64,000 nucleotides of DNA from Photorhabdus akhurstii (GTDB taxonomy: Bacteria; Pseudomonadota; Gammaproteobacteria; Enterobacterales; Enterobacteriaceae). This document shows positions 24,901 to 39,900 of the stretch, in pieces (within the stretch, counting starts at the first letter, position 1; each line of letters opens with the position of its first letter). The position numbers and the translations under genes are program-made. The notes beneath the pieces were generated by a model. That model was not told the DNA's origin and did not search any database. It saw only the letters and a program-made list of their open reading frames with translations. Location: contig NZ_RCWE01000017.1 in assembly GCF_018448925.1 (NCBI RefSeq), positions 37,188 to 101,187 of the forward strand, read 5' to 3'.

Positions 24901-27900
24901 GGACGGCAATCTGGAATTCTTGGGCCGAAACGATCAGCAGGTTAAAATCCGTGGCTTCCGCGTTGAACTGGGGGAAATTGAAGCCCGGTTAGCAGAGCAT
25001 CCAACGGTGCGTGAGGCGGCGGTGTTAACGCTAGGCGATGGGCCGGACAAGCGGCTGGTGGCCTATGTGGCGGCAAAAGCTCATGACGGGCTGGTGAACA
25101 GCTTACGTGCTTATCTACAAGCTATTTTGCCTGACTATATGGTGCCGTCAGCCTTTGTGCGGCTGGATGCGTTTCCGCTAACGCCGAACGGTAAATTGGA
25201 TCGTCGCGCACTACCGGCGCCTGATAGTGAAGCCTTTGCCCGTCAGACTTACGAAGCGCCTCAGGGAGAAACAGAAATTGCGCTGGCGGCGATTTGGCGT
25301 GAATTACTGGGGATTGAGCAGATAAGCCGGTATGACAGCTTTTTTGCTCTGGGTGGTCATTCGCTACTCGCGATACGGGTGGTTGAACGCCTGCGTCACT
25401 TGGGATTGACACTGACGGCGCGTGATCTGTTCCAGTTTCCGGTGCTGTCAGACCTGGCTCAAACATTGGGACAGCATCAGGCTGTGATAGTGCCGCCTAA
25501 CGTTATTACGCCAACAACCTCAGAGTTGACGCCGGCAATGTTGCCGCTGATTGATTTGACTCAGGCTGATATTGACCGCATCGTCGGGCGGGTGCCGGGT
25601 GGGATCGCTAATATTCAGGATATCTACGCCCTATCGCCGTTGCAGGATGGTATTTTGTTCCACCATTTACTGGCAAACGAAGGTGATCCCTATCTGTTGA
25701 CGGGGCAAATGGCTTTTGCTGATCGGGCGCTGTTGGATCGTTATCTGGCGGTGGTGCAACGGGTGGTTGATCGCCACGATATCTTACGTACCGCTTTTAT
25801 CTGGCAAGGATTGTCAGTCCCAGCGCAAGTGGTCTGGCGTCAGGCCACTTTATCGGTGACTGAACTGGCGTTAAATCCAGTTGATGGCTTGGTCAGTGAA
25901 CAGTTAATCCGGCACTTTGATCCACGTCAGCATCGTCTCGACCTGAGCGAAGCGCCGTTATTGCGTTTTGCCGTGGCGCAGGAAACTGATGGCCGTTGGA
26001 TTCTGCTGCAATTGTTGCATCACCTGATTGGCGACCATGAAACAATGGAAGTCATGCACCGCGAAGTCCAGGCATATCTGGCAGGTCAGGAGGAGAGCTT
26101 GCCGGTGCCGGTACCTTTCCGCAATCTGGTGGCTCAGGCTCGGCTGGGGATGAGCCAGGAGGAACATACCCGCTTCTTTACCGAGATGTTGGCGGAGGTG
26201 GATGAACCGACGCTGCCGTTTGAGTTGACAGAGGTGCATCGTGATGGTTCACAGGTGACGGAATCTCACCGGATGTTGGCCCCAGAGTTGAATAGCCGTC
26301 TGCGCGGTCAAGCCCGGCGTTTGGGCGTCAGTTTGGCGGCGTTGTGTCATTTGGCTTGGGCACAAGTGTTGTCGCGCGCCAGCGGGCAGGAACAAGTCGT
26401 GTTTGGCACCGTATTGTTTGGGCGTATGCAGGCAGCGGATGGCGCCGACAATGGTATGGGGCTGTTTATTAATACCTTGCCATTGCGGTTGGATATCGAT
26501 GAAACCCCGGTACGGGAGAGTGTACAGATTGCTCATACCCAACTCGCCGGATTACTGGCGCATGAGCATGCGTCACTGGCGCTGGCTCAGCGTTGCAGTG
26601 GGGTTTCCCGCGGTACGCCGCTCTTTAGCGCCCTGTTGAACTATCGGCATAATGCCTTATCGGCAACGTCAGATGAACTGATTGGCGGTATTGAATTCCT
26701 TGGCATACAGGAACGAACCAACTACCCGTTAGTGCTGTCAGTGGAAGATTTTGGCGATGCACTGGGACTGACAGCTCAGGTAGTGCAACCGTTTGAGTCA
26801 GAACGGGTATGTGGTTATATGCAACAGACGCTGGAGAGTCTGGTGGAGGCTCTTGAGCAAGCCCCGGATATGGCTGTTCGGGCATTGGAAATTCTGCCGG
26901 AAGCGGAGCGTACTTTGTTGTTAACAACCTGGAACGCGACGAAAACTGCCTATCCTGAGACGTCATGCATTCATCAGTTGTTTGAACAACAGGTGGAAAA
27001 AACGCCTGACGCGATAGCATTAGTGTATGAAGAGCAGACCCTCAGTTATGCCGAATTAAATGCCCACGCTAACCGGTTGGCTCGTCAGCTCATTGAACAA
27101 GGGGTGTGTCCCGGTGATCATGTCGCGCTCCTGCTAACACGCTCGATGGGGCTGGTAATGGCCCAATTGGCGATTCTCAAAGCCGGTGCTGTTTACGTGC
27201 CAATAGATCCCAGTGTGCCGGATGAGCGGAAAAATTGGCTGATAAGTGATTGCTCCGCCAGATTGTTGCTCACTGATACACGGGAGGATATTCCAGCGGA
27301 TCTGGCTGTCCCGCTGTTTCGTTTTTCGGATGAAGCTGACACGGATAGCGAAGCAGATCGCATCAATCCTAACTTACCGCGTTCCAGCACTGAGTTGGCG
27401 TATATCATGTACACCTCCGGTTCTACCGGGATACCTAAAGGGGTCTTGGTACCGCATCGTGCGGTGGTCCGGCTGGTGATTAACAACGGCTATGCTGAAA
27501 TTGAACCCGATGATCGGGTGGCTTTTGCCGCTAACCCGGCTTTCGATGCCAGCACGTTTGAAGTCTGGGCGCCGTTGCTGAATGGTGGCGCGTTAGTGGT
27601 TGTTGATCACGCCACTTTGCTGACGCCGCTAGAGTTTGTACAGGTTCTACAAGTTCAGCGAATTACTGTTCTGTGGTTGAGTGTTGGATTGTTTAACCAG
27701 CTAGCAGAAGAGCTATCTCCGGTTTTACCGCAGATAAGGCTCCTGATTGTCGGCGGAGATGCCCTTGATCCGCATGTTATCGGTCAGGTGCTGCGCACGA
27801 ATCCGCCACAACAGCTATTAAATGGCTATGGGCCGAGTGAGGGCACCACCTTCACGACCACATACCGTATCAATGCAGTCGCGCCGGGAGCGACCAACAT

Positions 27901-30900
27901 CCCGATTGGCCGACCGGTAGCCAACACGCGGGTTTATCTGTTGGATGCCTATGGCCAGCCGGTGCCGTTGGGGGTGGTCGGAGAGATTTATGTGGGTGGA
28001 GATGGGGTGGCCTATGGTTACCTTAATCGGCCTGAATTGACCGCCGAGTGTTTCCTTGTCGATCCGTTCAGTGATAACCCGGATGCCCGTATGTACCGCA
28101 GCGGAGATTTGGCGCGTTATCTGCCGGACGGCAATCTGGAGTTCTTGGGCCGTAATGATCAGCAGGTTAAAATCCGCGGTTTCCGTATTGAGCCAAAAGA
28201 AATTGAGGCCCGGTTAGCCGAGCATCCAACGGTGCGTGAAGTGGCGGTGTTGGTACAGGGGGAAGGTCAGAATAAACGGCTGGTGGCCTATGTGGTGGAA
28301 TCAGCGGATGACGGGCTGGCGGACAGCTTGCATACTCACCTGAGCACTATTTTACCTGACTATATGGTGCCAGCGGCCTTTGTGCGGCTGGATGCTTTTC
28401 CGTTGACGCCGAACGGTAAGTTGGATCATCGGGCGTTACCGGTGCCGGACAATGAAATTGTTGCCCGTCAGGTTTACGCTGAGCCTCGGGGAGAAACAGA
28501 AATAGCGCTGGCGGCGATTTGGCGTGAATTATTGGGCATTGAGCAGATAAGTCGGTATGACAGCTTTTTTGCCTTGGGTGGTCATTCGTTGCTCGCTGTA
28601 CGTATGATTGGACGCTTGCGTCACTTGGGATTGACACTGACGGCGCGTGATCTGTTCCAGTCGCCGGTGCTGTCAGATCTGGCGCAAACATTAGGACAGC
28701 ATCAGGCTGTGAAAGTGCCGCCTAACGTCATTACGCCAGCAACCACAGAGTTGACGCCGGCAATGTTGCCGCTGATTGATTTGACTCAAGCTGATATTGA
28801 CTGCATCGTCGGGCAGGTGCCGGGAGGGGTTGCCAATATTCAGGATATCTATGCTCTGTCGCCGTTGCAGGATGGCATTTTGTTCCACCATTTGCTGGAG
28901 AATGAAGGCGATCCCTATCTATTGTTCAGTCAGATGGCCTTTGCTGACCGGGCGCTGTTGGATCGTTATCTGGCCGCGGTTCAGCGGGTGGTTGATCGCC
29001 ACGATATTTTGCGTACCGCTTTTCTCTGGCAAGGATTGTCAGTCCCGGCGCAGGTGGTCTGGCGTCAGGCCGCCTTATCGGTGACGGAACTAACACTGAA
29101 CCCGGCTGATGGCCCGGTCCGCGACCAGTTAACCCGGCGTTTTGATCCGCGTCAGCATCGTCTTGACTTGAGGGAAGCGCCGTTATTGCGTTTTGTGGCG
29201 GCACAGGAAACCGATGGTCGTTGGGTCCTGCTGCAACTGCTGCATCACTTGATTGGCGACCATGAAACGATGGAAGTGATGCGCCGTGAAGTGCGGGCGT
29301 ATCTGGCCGGTCAGGAGAAGAGCCTGACTACACCTGCGCCTTTCCGTAATCTGGTGGCGCAGGCCCGGTTAGGAATGAGTCAGGAAGAACATACCCGTTT
29401 CTTTACTGGCATGTTAGCGGAGGTAGATGAGCCTACGTTACCATTTGGGTTGACAGAAGTGTATCGTGATGGCTCGCAGGTGGCTGAATCTCACCGGATG
29501 TTGGCGCCTGAGCTAAATAACCGTTTGCGCAGTCAGGCCCGACGTTTGAGTGTTAGTCTGGCGGCCTTGTGTCATCTGGCCTGGGCGCAGGTATTGGCGC
29601 GTACCAGCGGGCAAGATCAAGTGGTGTTCGGTACGGTGTTGTTTGGGCGTATGGCTGCGGGAGACGGGGCTGACAATGGCATGGGGCTGTTTATTAATAC
29701 CTTGCCGTTGCGGCTGGATATGGATGATACCCCGGTACGGGACAGTGTACAGGCCGCTCATACCCGATTAGCCGGATTGTTAGCGCATGAACACGCGTCA
29801 CTGGCGCTGGCACAGCGTTGCAGTGGCGTTCAGGGTGAAATACCCCTGTTTAATAGCTTGTTAAACTATCGGCACAATACTTTGCCGGTAATGTCAGATG
29901 ATTTGATGAGCGGTATTGAGTTTCTTGGCGCTCAGGAGCGGACCAACTATCCGTTAGTGCTGTCGGTGGAAGATTTTGGTGACGCACTGGGTCTGACTGC
30001 TCAAGTCGTCCAGCCATATGAGCCGGAACGGGTATGTGGTTATATGCAGCAGGTGCTGGAAAGTTTGGCGGATGCGTTGGAGCGAGCCCCGGACATGCCT
30101 GTTCGGGCATTGGAGATCCAGTCGGAAGCGGAGCGTACACTGTTATTAAGAACCTGGAATACAACGGAAACCGCGTATCCTGACCAGTTATGCATTCATC
30201 AATTATTTGAACAACAGGTGGAGCAAACTCCTGATGCGATAGCGATAGTATATGAAGGACAGGCGTTCAGCTATGCCGAATTAAATGCCCGCGCCAACCG
30301 ATTGGCCCATCGGCTAATTGCGCTGGGCGTAGAGCCGGACCAGCGGGTGGCGATTTGTGTGGCGCGTTCACCGGCAATGGTGGTGGGATTGCTGGCGGTG
30401 TTGAAAGCCGGGGGAGCTTATGTGCCGTTGGACCCAACCTATCCGGGGGAGCGTCTGGCGTATATTCTGACTGATGCCGCACCCGCTATTTTGCTGGCGG
30501 ATAACGCCGGACGTGCTGCGTTGGCTGAGCAGGCACTGGCAGCACTCACGGTACTTGACCCGAATGCGCCGCTTAACCTGCGGGACGATAACCCACAAAT
30601 ATCGGCATTAACCTCACGACATCTGGTGTATATCATTTATACCTCGGGTTCGACAGGGACCCCGAAAGGGGTGATGCTGGAACATCGCGGTGTCTGCAAC
30701 TACCTGCTATGGGCGCGGAGTGAATACCTGGCTGAAAGGCAATTCGATAGTATCGTTTCGTCATCGCTAGCCTTTGATGCCACGGTCACCAGTCTTTACC
30801 TGCCATTACTGTGTGGCGGCAAGATCCACTTGCTCCGTGACGGGCAGGAGCTGGTTGAATTACTTCCCGCGTTGCTGTCAATGGAATCGGGCGCTCTGGT

Positions 30901-33900
30901 TAAGATTACTCCCGGTCATCTCTCTGCAATGGGGCAGGAATTGAAAACTGCGGGACGAACATGCCCCGCTCACTGCTTTATCGTGGGTGGAGAGACACTG
31001 CCCAGTTCCACTGTCGCACTTTGGCGAACATTATCGCCTGGATCACGTATCATCAACGAGTACGGCCCGACCGAAACCGTTGTGGGTTGTACCGTGTTTG
31101 ATACCCATCATCCGAGCTGTTTTGCTGATAACGTACCGATTGGTCGCCCAATTTCCAATACCCAAATTTATATTCTCGATACCCACGGGGAACCGGTCCC
31201 AATGGGCGTCGCTGGTGAACTTTACCTTGGGGGAGTCGCTGTCGCCCGTGGCTACCTGAACCGGCCAGAGTTGACGGCTGAACGTTTCCTGTCTGACCCG
31301 TTTAGTGATAAACCCGATGCGCGGATGTATCGAACCGGGGATTTGGTGCGTTATCTGCCGGATGGCAATCTGGAATTTCTGGGACGTAATGACCAGCAGG
31401 TAAAAATCCGCGGTTTCCGTATTGAACCGGGGGAAATTGAAGCTCGCCTGACAGAGCACCCAGAGGTACGCGGAGCATTGGTACTCGCTCTGGATGATGG
31501 GCAGGATAAACGGTTGGTTGCTTACGTGACGGCGCCGGCGAATGACCAGTTGGTGAATAGTTTGCGTACCCACTTGAGTGCTCTGTTGCCGGGTTATATG
31601 GTGCCGGCGGCTTTTGTGCGTCTGGATGCGTTTCCATTGACCCCGAACGGTAAGCTGGATCGTCGGGCGCTGCCGGCACCGGGCGATGATGCCGTTGTCC
31701 GTCAGATTTACCAAGCGCCACAAGGAGAAATAGAGATAGCGCTGGCGGCGATTTGGTGTGAAGTCCTGGGGATTGAACAGATCAGCCGACATGATAATTT
31801 CTTTGCCTTGGGGGGGCATTCATTATTGGCGGTACGGGTGATGAACCGGGTAGCCGCGTTGGGTATTGAATTGCCGCTAACCACCCTGTTTAAGTCTCCT
31901 TCGTTAAGGGCATTTGCTGAGGCTATGCAGACTCGGAAGGAGCAACCGGATACTATCCTGCCAGCTATTGTGCCGATATCCCGTGAAGGGGAATTACCGT
32001 TGTCATTTGCTCAACAACGCTTGTGGTTCCTGGCACAGCTTGAAGGCGTCAGTGAGACTTATCATATTCCTATGTCCCTGCGCTTGTGTGGTGAGTTGGA
32101 TATCGTGGCTTGGCAAAAGGCGTTGGATGCCTTATTTGCCCGTCATGAGGCGTTACGTTCGGTCTTTGTCTCTGTAGATGGTCAGCCACAAGTGCGTCTG
32201 TTGGAACCGGATAGTGGCTTACTGTTATCTCAATATGATCTGCGTGGGGTTCCGGATGCGGATGGGGTTCTTGAGCGTTTGAGAGTGGAGGAAGCTCATG
32301 CATCATTTGATCTAGACAGTGGTCCGCTTATCCGCGCCTGTCTTATTCGGATCGCCGATGATGAATATCAATTTTTGCTAACTCAGCATCACATTATTTC
32401 CGATGGCTGGTCTGCCAATGTGCTGGTAGAGGAACTGAACGCACTCTATACGGCGTTTATGGACGGGCAATCGGATCCGTTGCCGCCGTTGGCGATTCAA
32501 TACCCGGATTACGCCGCCTGGCAGCGTCAGTGGCTGTCGGCTGAACGTATTCAGGTTCAGTCTGACTATTGGCGTACCATGTTGGCTGATGCGCCGGTTC
32601 TGTTGGATTTGCCCACTGATCGGCCCCGTCCGCCGGAGCAGTTGTTTGCCGGACAGGCTGTGCCGGTTAATCTGGATGTGGCGTTAACAACCGCCCTGAA
32701 ACGCCTGAGTGAGCAGCAGGGCGTCACCTTGTTTATGACGCTGTTGTCTGCTTGGGCTATAGTTCTGTCTCGTCTGTCAGGTCAGGAAGATGTGGTAATT
32801 GGCACACCGAGTGCCGGCCGTAGCCGTCAGGAAGTGGAGCCGTTGATTGGCTTCTTTGTCAATACACTGGCGTTGCGCATGGACTTATCCGGTGAGCTGA
32901 CTGTGACGGAATTACTGGCGCGAGTTCGGCAAACCGCATTGACGGCGCAGGAGCATCAGGATTTACCGTTTGAACAGGTGGTGGAAATCGTGCAACCGCC
33001 GCGCCGACTAGCACATACCCCGTTATTCCAGGTGATGTTCGCCTGGCAGAATAATGAAAGTACGGAATGGGGATTACCGGGGCTGGAGGTATCGCCGGTC
33101 GATCAAGCCGTTGATGTTGTTAAGTTTGATCTTGGGCTCAACTTGTTAGAAGAGGAAGGCAGGATTGTTGGCGCATTGAGTTATGCCACCGCTCTGTTTG
33201 ATCTATCGACAATGGAACGGCAAGTGGGATATCTGCATACGGTGCTGCAAGCGATGGCGGCTGATCCCCAACAGAAAGTCGGAGAAATTGATATTCTGTC
33301 TCCGGCAGAGCGCAGGTTGTTACTGGAAACCTGGAATAGTACGACAACCGCCTATCCTGAGACGTTATGTGTTCATCAATTGTTTGAACAGCAGGTGGAG
33401 AGAACTCCAGAGGCAGTAGCCTTAGTGTGTGAAGGGCAGACCCTCAGTTATGCTGAATTAAATGCTCATGCTAACCGGTTGGCTCATCAGCTGATTACAC
33501 TAGGGGTAGAGCCGGATCAGCGGGTGGCGATTTGCGTGTCGCGTTCACCGGCAATGGTAGTGGGATTGTTAGCGGTGATGAAAGCGGGCGGGGCTTATGT
33601 GCCGTTAGACCCGGCTTATCCTAGCGCGCGTCTGGCACATATTCTGACTGATGCTGCCCCGGCCGTGGTGCTGGCGGATAAGGCTGGCAGGATTGCACTA
33701 AGCGAGGAAGCGCTGGCTGGATTAACGGTACTGGACCCCAATATTTTGCCTAACCAGAGCGACAGCAACCCGCAGATATTTGGGCTGACTTCGCGGCATC
33801 TGGCCTATGTGATTTATACCTCCGGTTCTACTGGTGTGCCCAAAGGGGTGATGATTGAGCACCGCAATACGGTTAACTTTTTGCATTGGGCTCAGCAGGC

Positions 33901-36900
33901 TTTTGAGGTGGAAGAGATCCGCGAAGTGCTTTTCTCGACGTCGATAAATTTCGACCTGTCCATTTTCGAATGTTTTATGCCATTGTGCTGTGGTGCGGCG
34001 ATTCGTCTGGTGGAGGATGCCCTGTCATTGATGCAGCATACCCTGCCGGTGACCTTGGTCAACTCAGTCCCGTCTGCAATGAAGCCGTTATTGCAGGCTC
34101 AGGCGCTGATGGCGTCGGTTCATACCGTTAATCTGGCGGGGGAACCGCTTAAAGGCGCTTTAATTGAACAAATTTTCAAAGAAACGCAAATCCAGCGGTT
34201 ATGTAATCTCTATGGCCCTTCTGAAACGACAACCTATTCTGCCTGGTTGCCGATACAGCGAGGTGACCGGATTATTGAAAGTATCGGTCGCCCGATAGCT
34301 AACACCCGCCTTTACTTATTGGACGAATATGGTCAACCGGTGCCGTTAGGTGTGGTGGGGGAAATTTATATCGGGGGTGCGGGGGTAGTGCGTGGCTACC
34401 TCAACCGCCCAGACTTGACGGCGGAGCGGTTCCTGATGGATCCGTTTAGTGATGTGCCGGATGCCCGGATGTACCGCACCGGGGATTTAGCCCGTTATTT
34501 GCCGGACGGCAACTTAGCATTCCTGGGCCGTAACGACCAGCAGGTTAAAATTCGCGGTTTCCGTATTGAGCCGGGGGAAATTGAGGCCCGGTTGGTGGAA
34601 CACCCGGCGGTGAGTGAATCTGTCGTATTGGCGCAAGGGGAAGGGCAAGAAAAACGGCTGGTGGCCTATGTGGCGGCAGAAGCTCACGAAGGGTTGATTA
34701 ACAGTTTACGCGAACATTTGAGCGTTCAGTTACCCGACTATATGGTACCGGCGGCCTTTGTGCGGCTGGATGCATTGCCATTGATGCCGAACGGTAAACT
34801 GGATCGTCAGGCACTACCGGCACCGGACAATGAAGCTGTTGCCCGTCAGGTTTACGAAGCTCCCCAGGGAGAAACGGAAATGGCTCTGGCGGCGATTTGG
34901 CGTGAAATCTTGGGAATTGAGCAGATCAGCCGGTATGACAATTTCTTTGCCTTGGGAGGCCATTCGTTGCTGGCGGTACGGGTGATGAACCGGGTAGCCG
35001 CTTTGGGTACTGAACTGCCGCTCACCACCTTGTTTAAATCTCCTTCGTTAAGGGCGTTTGCTGAGGTTATGCAGGCTCGGCAGGGGCAACCAGATACTAT
35101 CCTGCCGGCTATCGTGCCGATATCCCGTGAAGGAGAATTACCGTTGTCGTTTGCTCAACAGCGCTTGTGGTTCCTGGCGCAGCTTGAGGGTGTCAGTGAA
35201 ACTTATCATATCCCAATGGCCCTGCGTTTGTGTGGTCAACTGGATATCATGGCCTGGCAGAAAGCGCTGGATACCTTATTTGCCCGTCATGAAGCGTTAC
35301 GCTCGGTCTTTGTCTCTGTAGATGGTCAACCGCAAGTGCGGTTGTTAGCACCGAACAGTGGCTTACTGTTATCTCAATATGACCTGCGCGGGCTCCCGGA
35401 TGTTGACGTTGTTGTTGGGCGTCTGAGCGTGGAGGAAGCCCATGCGTCATTTGATCTTGAAAGTGGCCCGCTTATCCGTGCCGCCCTCATCCGGCTCACC
35501 GATGATGAATATCAGTTTTTGCTGACTTTACATCACATTATTTCCGATGGTTGGTCTGTCAATGTGCTGATACAGGAACTGAACACGCTCTATATGGCAT
35601 TTATGGACGGGCAATCCGATCCGTTGCCGCCGTTGGCGATTCAATACCCGGATTACGCCGCCTGGCAGCGTCAGTGGTTGTCGGCTGAACGGATTCAGGT
35701 TCAATCTGACTATTGGCGTGCAATGTTAGCCGATGCGCCGGTTCTGTTGGATTTGCCTACTGACCGGCCCCGTCCGCCGGAGCAGTCGTTTGCCGGGCAG
35801 GCCGTGCCGATTAACCTGGATGTGGCGTTAACAACCGCCTTGAAACGCCTGAGTGAACAGCACGGTGTTACTTTATTTATGACGCTATTATCAGCCTGGA
35901 CGGTGGTTCTGTCGCGTCTGTCAGGTCAGGACGATGTGGTGATTGGCACCCCGAGTGCCGGCCGTAGTCGTCAGGAAGTGGAGCCGTTGATTGGCTTCTT
36001 TGTCAATACGTTAGCATTGCGCATGGATTTATCGGGTGAGCTGACCGTGACGGAATTACTGGCGCGAGTTCGGCAAACCGCATTGACGGCGCAGGAGCAT
36101 CAGGATTTACCGTTTGAACAGGTGGTGGAAATTGTGCAACCGCCGCGCCGACTGGCGCATACCCCATTGTTCCAGGTGATATTTGCCTGGCAGAACAATG
36201 AGAACACAGACTGGAAGCTGCCGAAGTTGGTAGTCTCACCGGTCGATCAGGTTGTTGATGTTGTTAAGTTTGATCTTGAATTGGGTTTGTCAGAAGAGGA
36301 AGGCAGGATTGTTGGGGTGTTGAATTATTCTACTGCCTTGTTTGATCCATCGACGATAGAGCGGCAGGTGGAATATCTACGTGCGGTACTACAAGCGATG
36401 GTGACTAACCCGCAACAGCCGGTCGGAGAAATTGATATCTTGTCTCCGGCGGAGCGCAAGTTGTTGCTGGAAACCTGGAACGCGACGGAAACCACCTATC
36501 CTGAGACATTATGTATTCATCAATTGTTTGAACAACAGGTGGAGCAAACCCCTGACGCGATAGCGTTAGTGTATGAAGAGCAAACTCTCAGTTATGCCGA
36601 ATTAAATACCCGTGCTAACCGGTTGGCCCATCAGCTTATCGCACTGGGCGTCGTACCCGATCAGCCAGTGGCGATTTGTGTGTCGCGTTCACTAGCAATG
36701 GTGGTGGGAGTATTGGCAATACTGAAAGCCGGTGGCGCCTATGTGCCGTTGGACCCGGTGTATACCGGGGAGCGTCTGGCACATATTCTGACTGATGCCG
36801 TTCCGGCTATTTTGCTGGCGGATGATACCGGACGTAATGCGCTGGATGAGAAAACTCTGGCTACTCTGACGGTGCTCGATCCTAATGTTTTGTCTGATCA

Positions 36901-39900
36901 GCCGGATGGTAACCCACAGGTACCGGTATTAACCGCACAACATCTAGCCTATGTCATTTACACCTCGGGTTCGACCGGGACGCCGAAGGGAGTGATGGTC
37001 GAGCATCGTAATATCCAGCGTTTGTTTGACGCGACGGAATCCTGGTATCACTTTAACCAGCAAGATGTTTGGTGTCTGTTCCATTCCATTGCGTTTGACT
37101 TCTCGGTATGGGAATTATGGGGAGCATTACGCTACGGCGCTAAACTGGTTCTGGTGCCGCACGCGATTGCTCGTTCCCCTCAAGAGCTGCATCAATTCGT
37201 GTGTCAGCACGGAATCACCGTGTTGAATCAGACGCCGAGCGCCTTCAAAGCCTTTATTGCCAGTTATGTAGACAATCCATTACCGGACCAGTTGCGTTAT
37301 ATCATCTTTGGGGGAGAAGCCCTTGAACCGGGTATGTTGCGACCGTGGTATCGCCTGCGTGAAGAGACATCACCGCAGTTGGTGAATATGTACGGTATCA
37401 CGGAGACAACGGTTCATGTGACTTATCGGGAATTGAATTCGCATGATGTGGAACGGATAACCAGTCCTATTGGTGCGCGTATTCCGGATTTAACCCTCTA
37501 TCTGTTGGATAAATACGGTCAGCCGGCGCCGTTAGGGGTAACCGGTGAATTGTATGTCGGGGGGGCTGGTGTAGCACGGGGTTATCTGAATCGTCCAGAG
37601 CTGACGGAGGAACGTTTCCTGATTGATCCGTTTAGTGATCAATCGGATGCTCGCATGTATCGTACCGGAGATTTAGCTCGTTATCTGCCGGAGGGGGATT
37701 TGGTGTTTGTGGGTCGAAACGACCAGCAGGTAAAAATCCGCGGCTTCCGCATTGAACCGGGTGAAATTGAGGCTCGATTAGTGGAGCACCCGGCGGTGAG
37801 AGAATCGTTGGTGTTGGCATTGGGGCAAGGGCAGGATAAGCGTCTGGTTGCTTATGTCGTGGCGCCAGCGGATGAGGGGCTGGCGAATAGCCTGCGTAGC
37901 CATCTGAGCGCCATGTTACCGGATTATATGGTGCCAACGGCCTTTGTGCGTCTGGATGCATTTCCGCTAACGCCGAATGGTAAATTGGATCGTCGGGCCT
38001 TGCCGGCACCGGATGGCGAAGCGTTTGCCCGTCAGGTTTATGAAGCGCCTCAAGGGAAAACGGAAATCGCATTGGCGACCATTTGGCGTGATTTGTTAGG
38101 TATTGAACGGATTAGCCGGCACGATAGCTTCTTCGCATTGGGAGGCCACTCTCTGCTGGCGGTACGGATGATTGAGCGTCTGCGTCACCTGGGGCTGACA
38201 CTGGCGGTGCGTGACTTGTTCCAGTCGCCAGTGTTATCTGAACTGTCACAGACATTGAAGCAGCACCGGGCCGTGATGGTGCCGCCGAATGTCATTACGC
38301 CAGCGACGACGACACTCACGCCGGGGATGTTGCCGCTGGTAGATCTGACGCAAGCTGACATTGACTGTCTCATCGGGCAAGTGCCGGGTGGAATGGCTAA
38401 TATTCAGGATATCTATGCCTTGTCGCCGTTGCAGGACGGTATTTTGTTCCACCACTTACTGGCAAACGAAGGTGATCCGTATCTGGTGGTCAGCCAGATG
38501 GTGTTTGCTGATCGCGCTTTGCTAGATCGTTATTTGGCGGCGGTGCAACAGGTGATTGAACGTCACGATATCCTACGGACCGCTTTTCTCTGGCAGGGAT
38601 TATCTGTGCCGGTTCAGGTAGTCTGGCGTCAGGCGCCTTTATCGGTCATTGAATTGACGCTCGACCCGGCTGATGGGGAGATTTGTGATCAGTTGATTCA
38701 ACGTTTTAATCCCCGTCATTATCGTCTTGACCTGAATCAGGCTCCATTGTTGCGGTTTGTGGTAGCGCAGGAAACTGATGGCCGCTGGCGAGTATTGCAA
38801 TTGCAGCACCACCTGATTGGCGACCATACGACGATGGAGGTCATGAACCAAGAGATTCAAGCGTATCTTATCGGACAAGAGAATAGCCTGCCGGTTCCGG
38901 CGCCTTTCCGTAATTTGATTGCTCAGGCACGGTTGGGGGTTAATCAGGCAGAGTATATCCGCTTCTTTACCGACATGCTGGCTGAGGTGGATGAACCCAC
39001 GTTACCCTTTGGATTGACGGAGGTGCATCGTAATGGCTTGCAGATGACGGAATCACACCAAATGTTATCTCAGGTGTTGAATGATCGTCTGCGCAGTCAG
39101 GCGAGACGTCTGGGCGTCAGTTTGGCAACTTTGTGTCATTTGGCCTGGGCACAGGTGTTGTCGCATACCAGTGGTCAGGAGAAAGTGGTATTCGGCACCG
39201 TGCTATTTGGGCGCATGGCGGCGGGGGAAGGCGCTGATAGTGGCATGGGGCTATTTATTAATACCTTGCCGTTGCGGCTGGATATCGATGATACCCCGGT
39301 ACAGGACAGTGTACGGGCAGCACACGCCCGATTAGCCGAATTGTTAGATTATGAGCATGCCTCATTAGCATTAGCCCAGCGTTGCAGCAGGGTACAGGGT
39401 GAAATACCACTCTTTAGTGCTTTGTTGAACTATCGGCATAACTCATTGGCGGTGGTTTCGGATGGAACCATGAGTGGTATCGAATTTTTTGGTGGACAAG
39501 AGAGTAGTAACTATCCGTTTTCCTTGTCGGTGGAGGATTTTGGTGATGCTCTGGGGTTAACGGCTGAAGTTGTCCAGCCGTATGAGCCGGAACGAGTATG
39601 TGGATATATGCGGCAGGCGCTGGAAAGTCTGGTGGAGGCGCTTGAGTCGGCTCCGGAGACACCGGTACGGACACTCGGCATTTTGCCTGAGGATGAACGC
39701 GCGTTATTGCTGGAAACTTGGAACGCCACGGAAACCCCGTACCCTGGCTCGTTATGTATTCATCAGTTGTTTGAACAACAGGCCGCGCAGGTCCCGAATG
39801 CTACGGCATTAGAATATCAAGAACAGATCCTCAGTTATGCGGAACTGAATACCCGAGCCAACCGGCTGGCTCATCAACTGATTGCATTGGGCGTCACACC

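Noticed and set aside
31043-31819. A 258-codon open frame on the minus strand, and many shorter ones throughout the NRPS genes
   Set aside because: They lie antisense to A domains, recur at equivalent positions in each A-domain copy and have no ribosome binding sites or recognisable domains. They are shadows of the codon pattern of the plus-strand genes.
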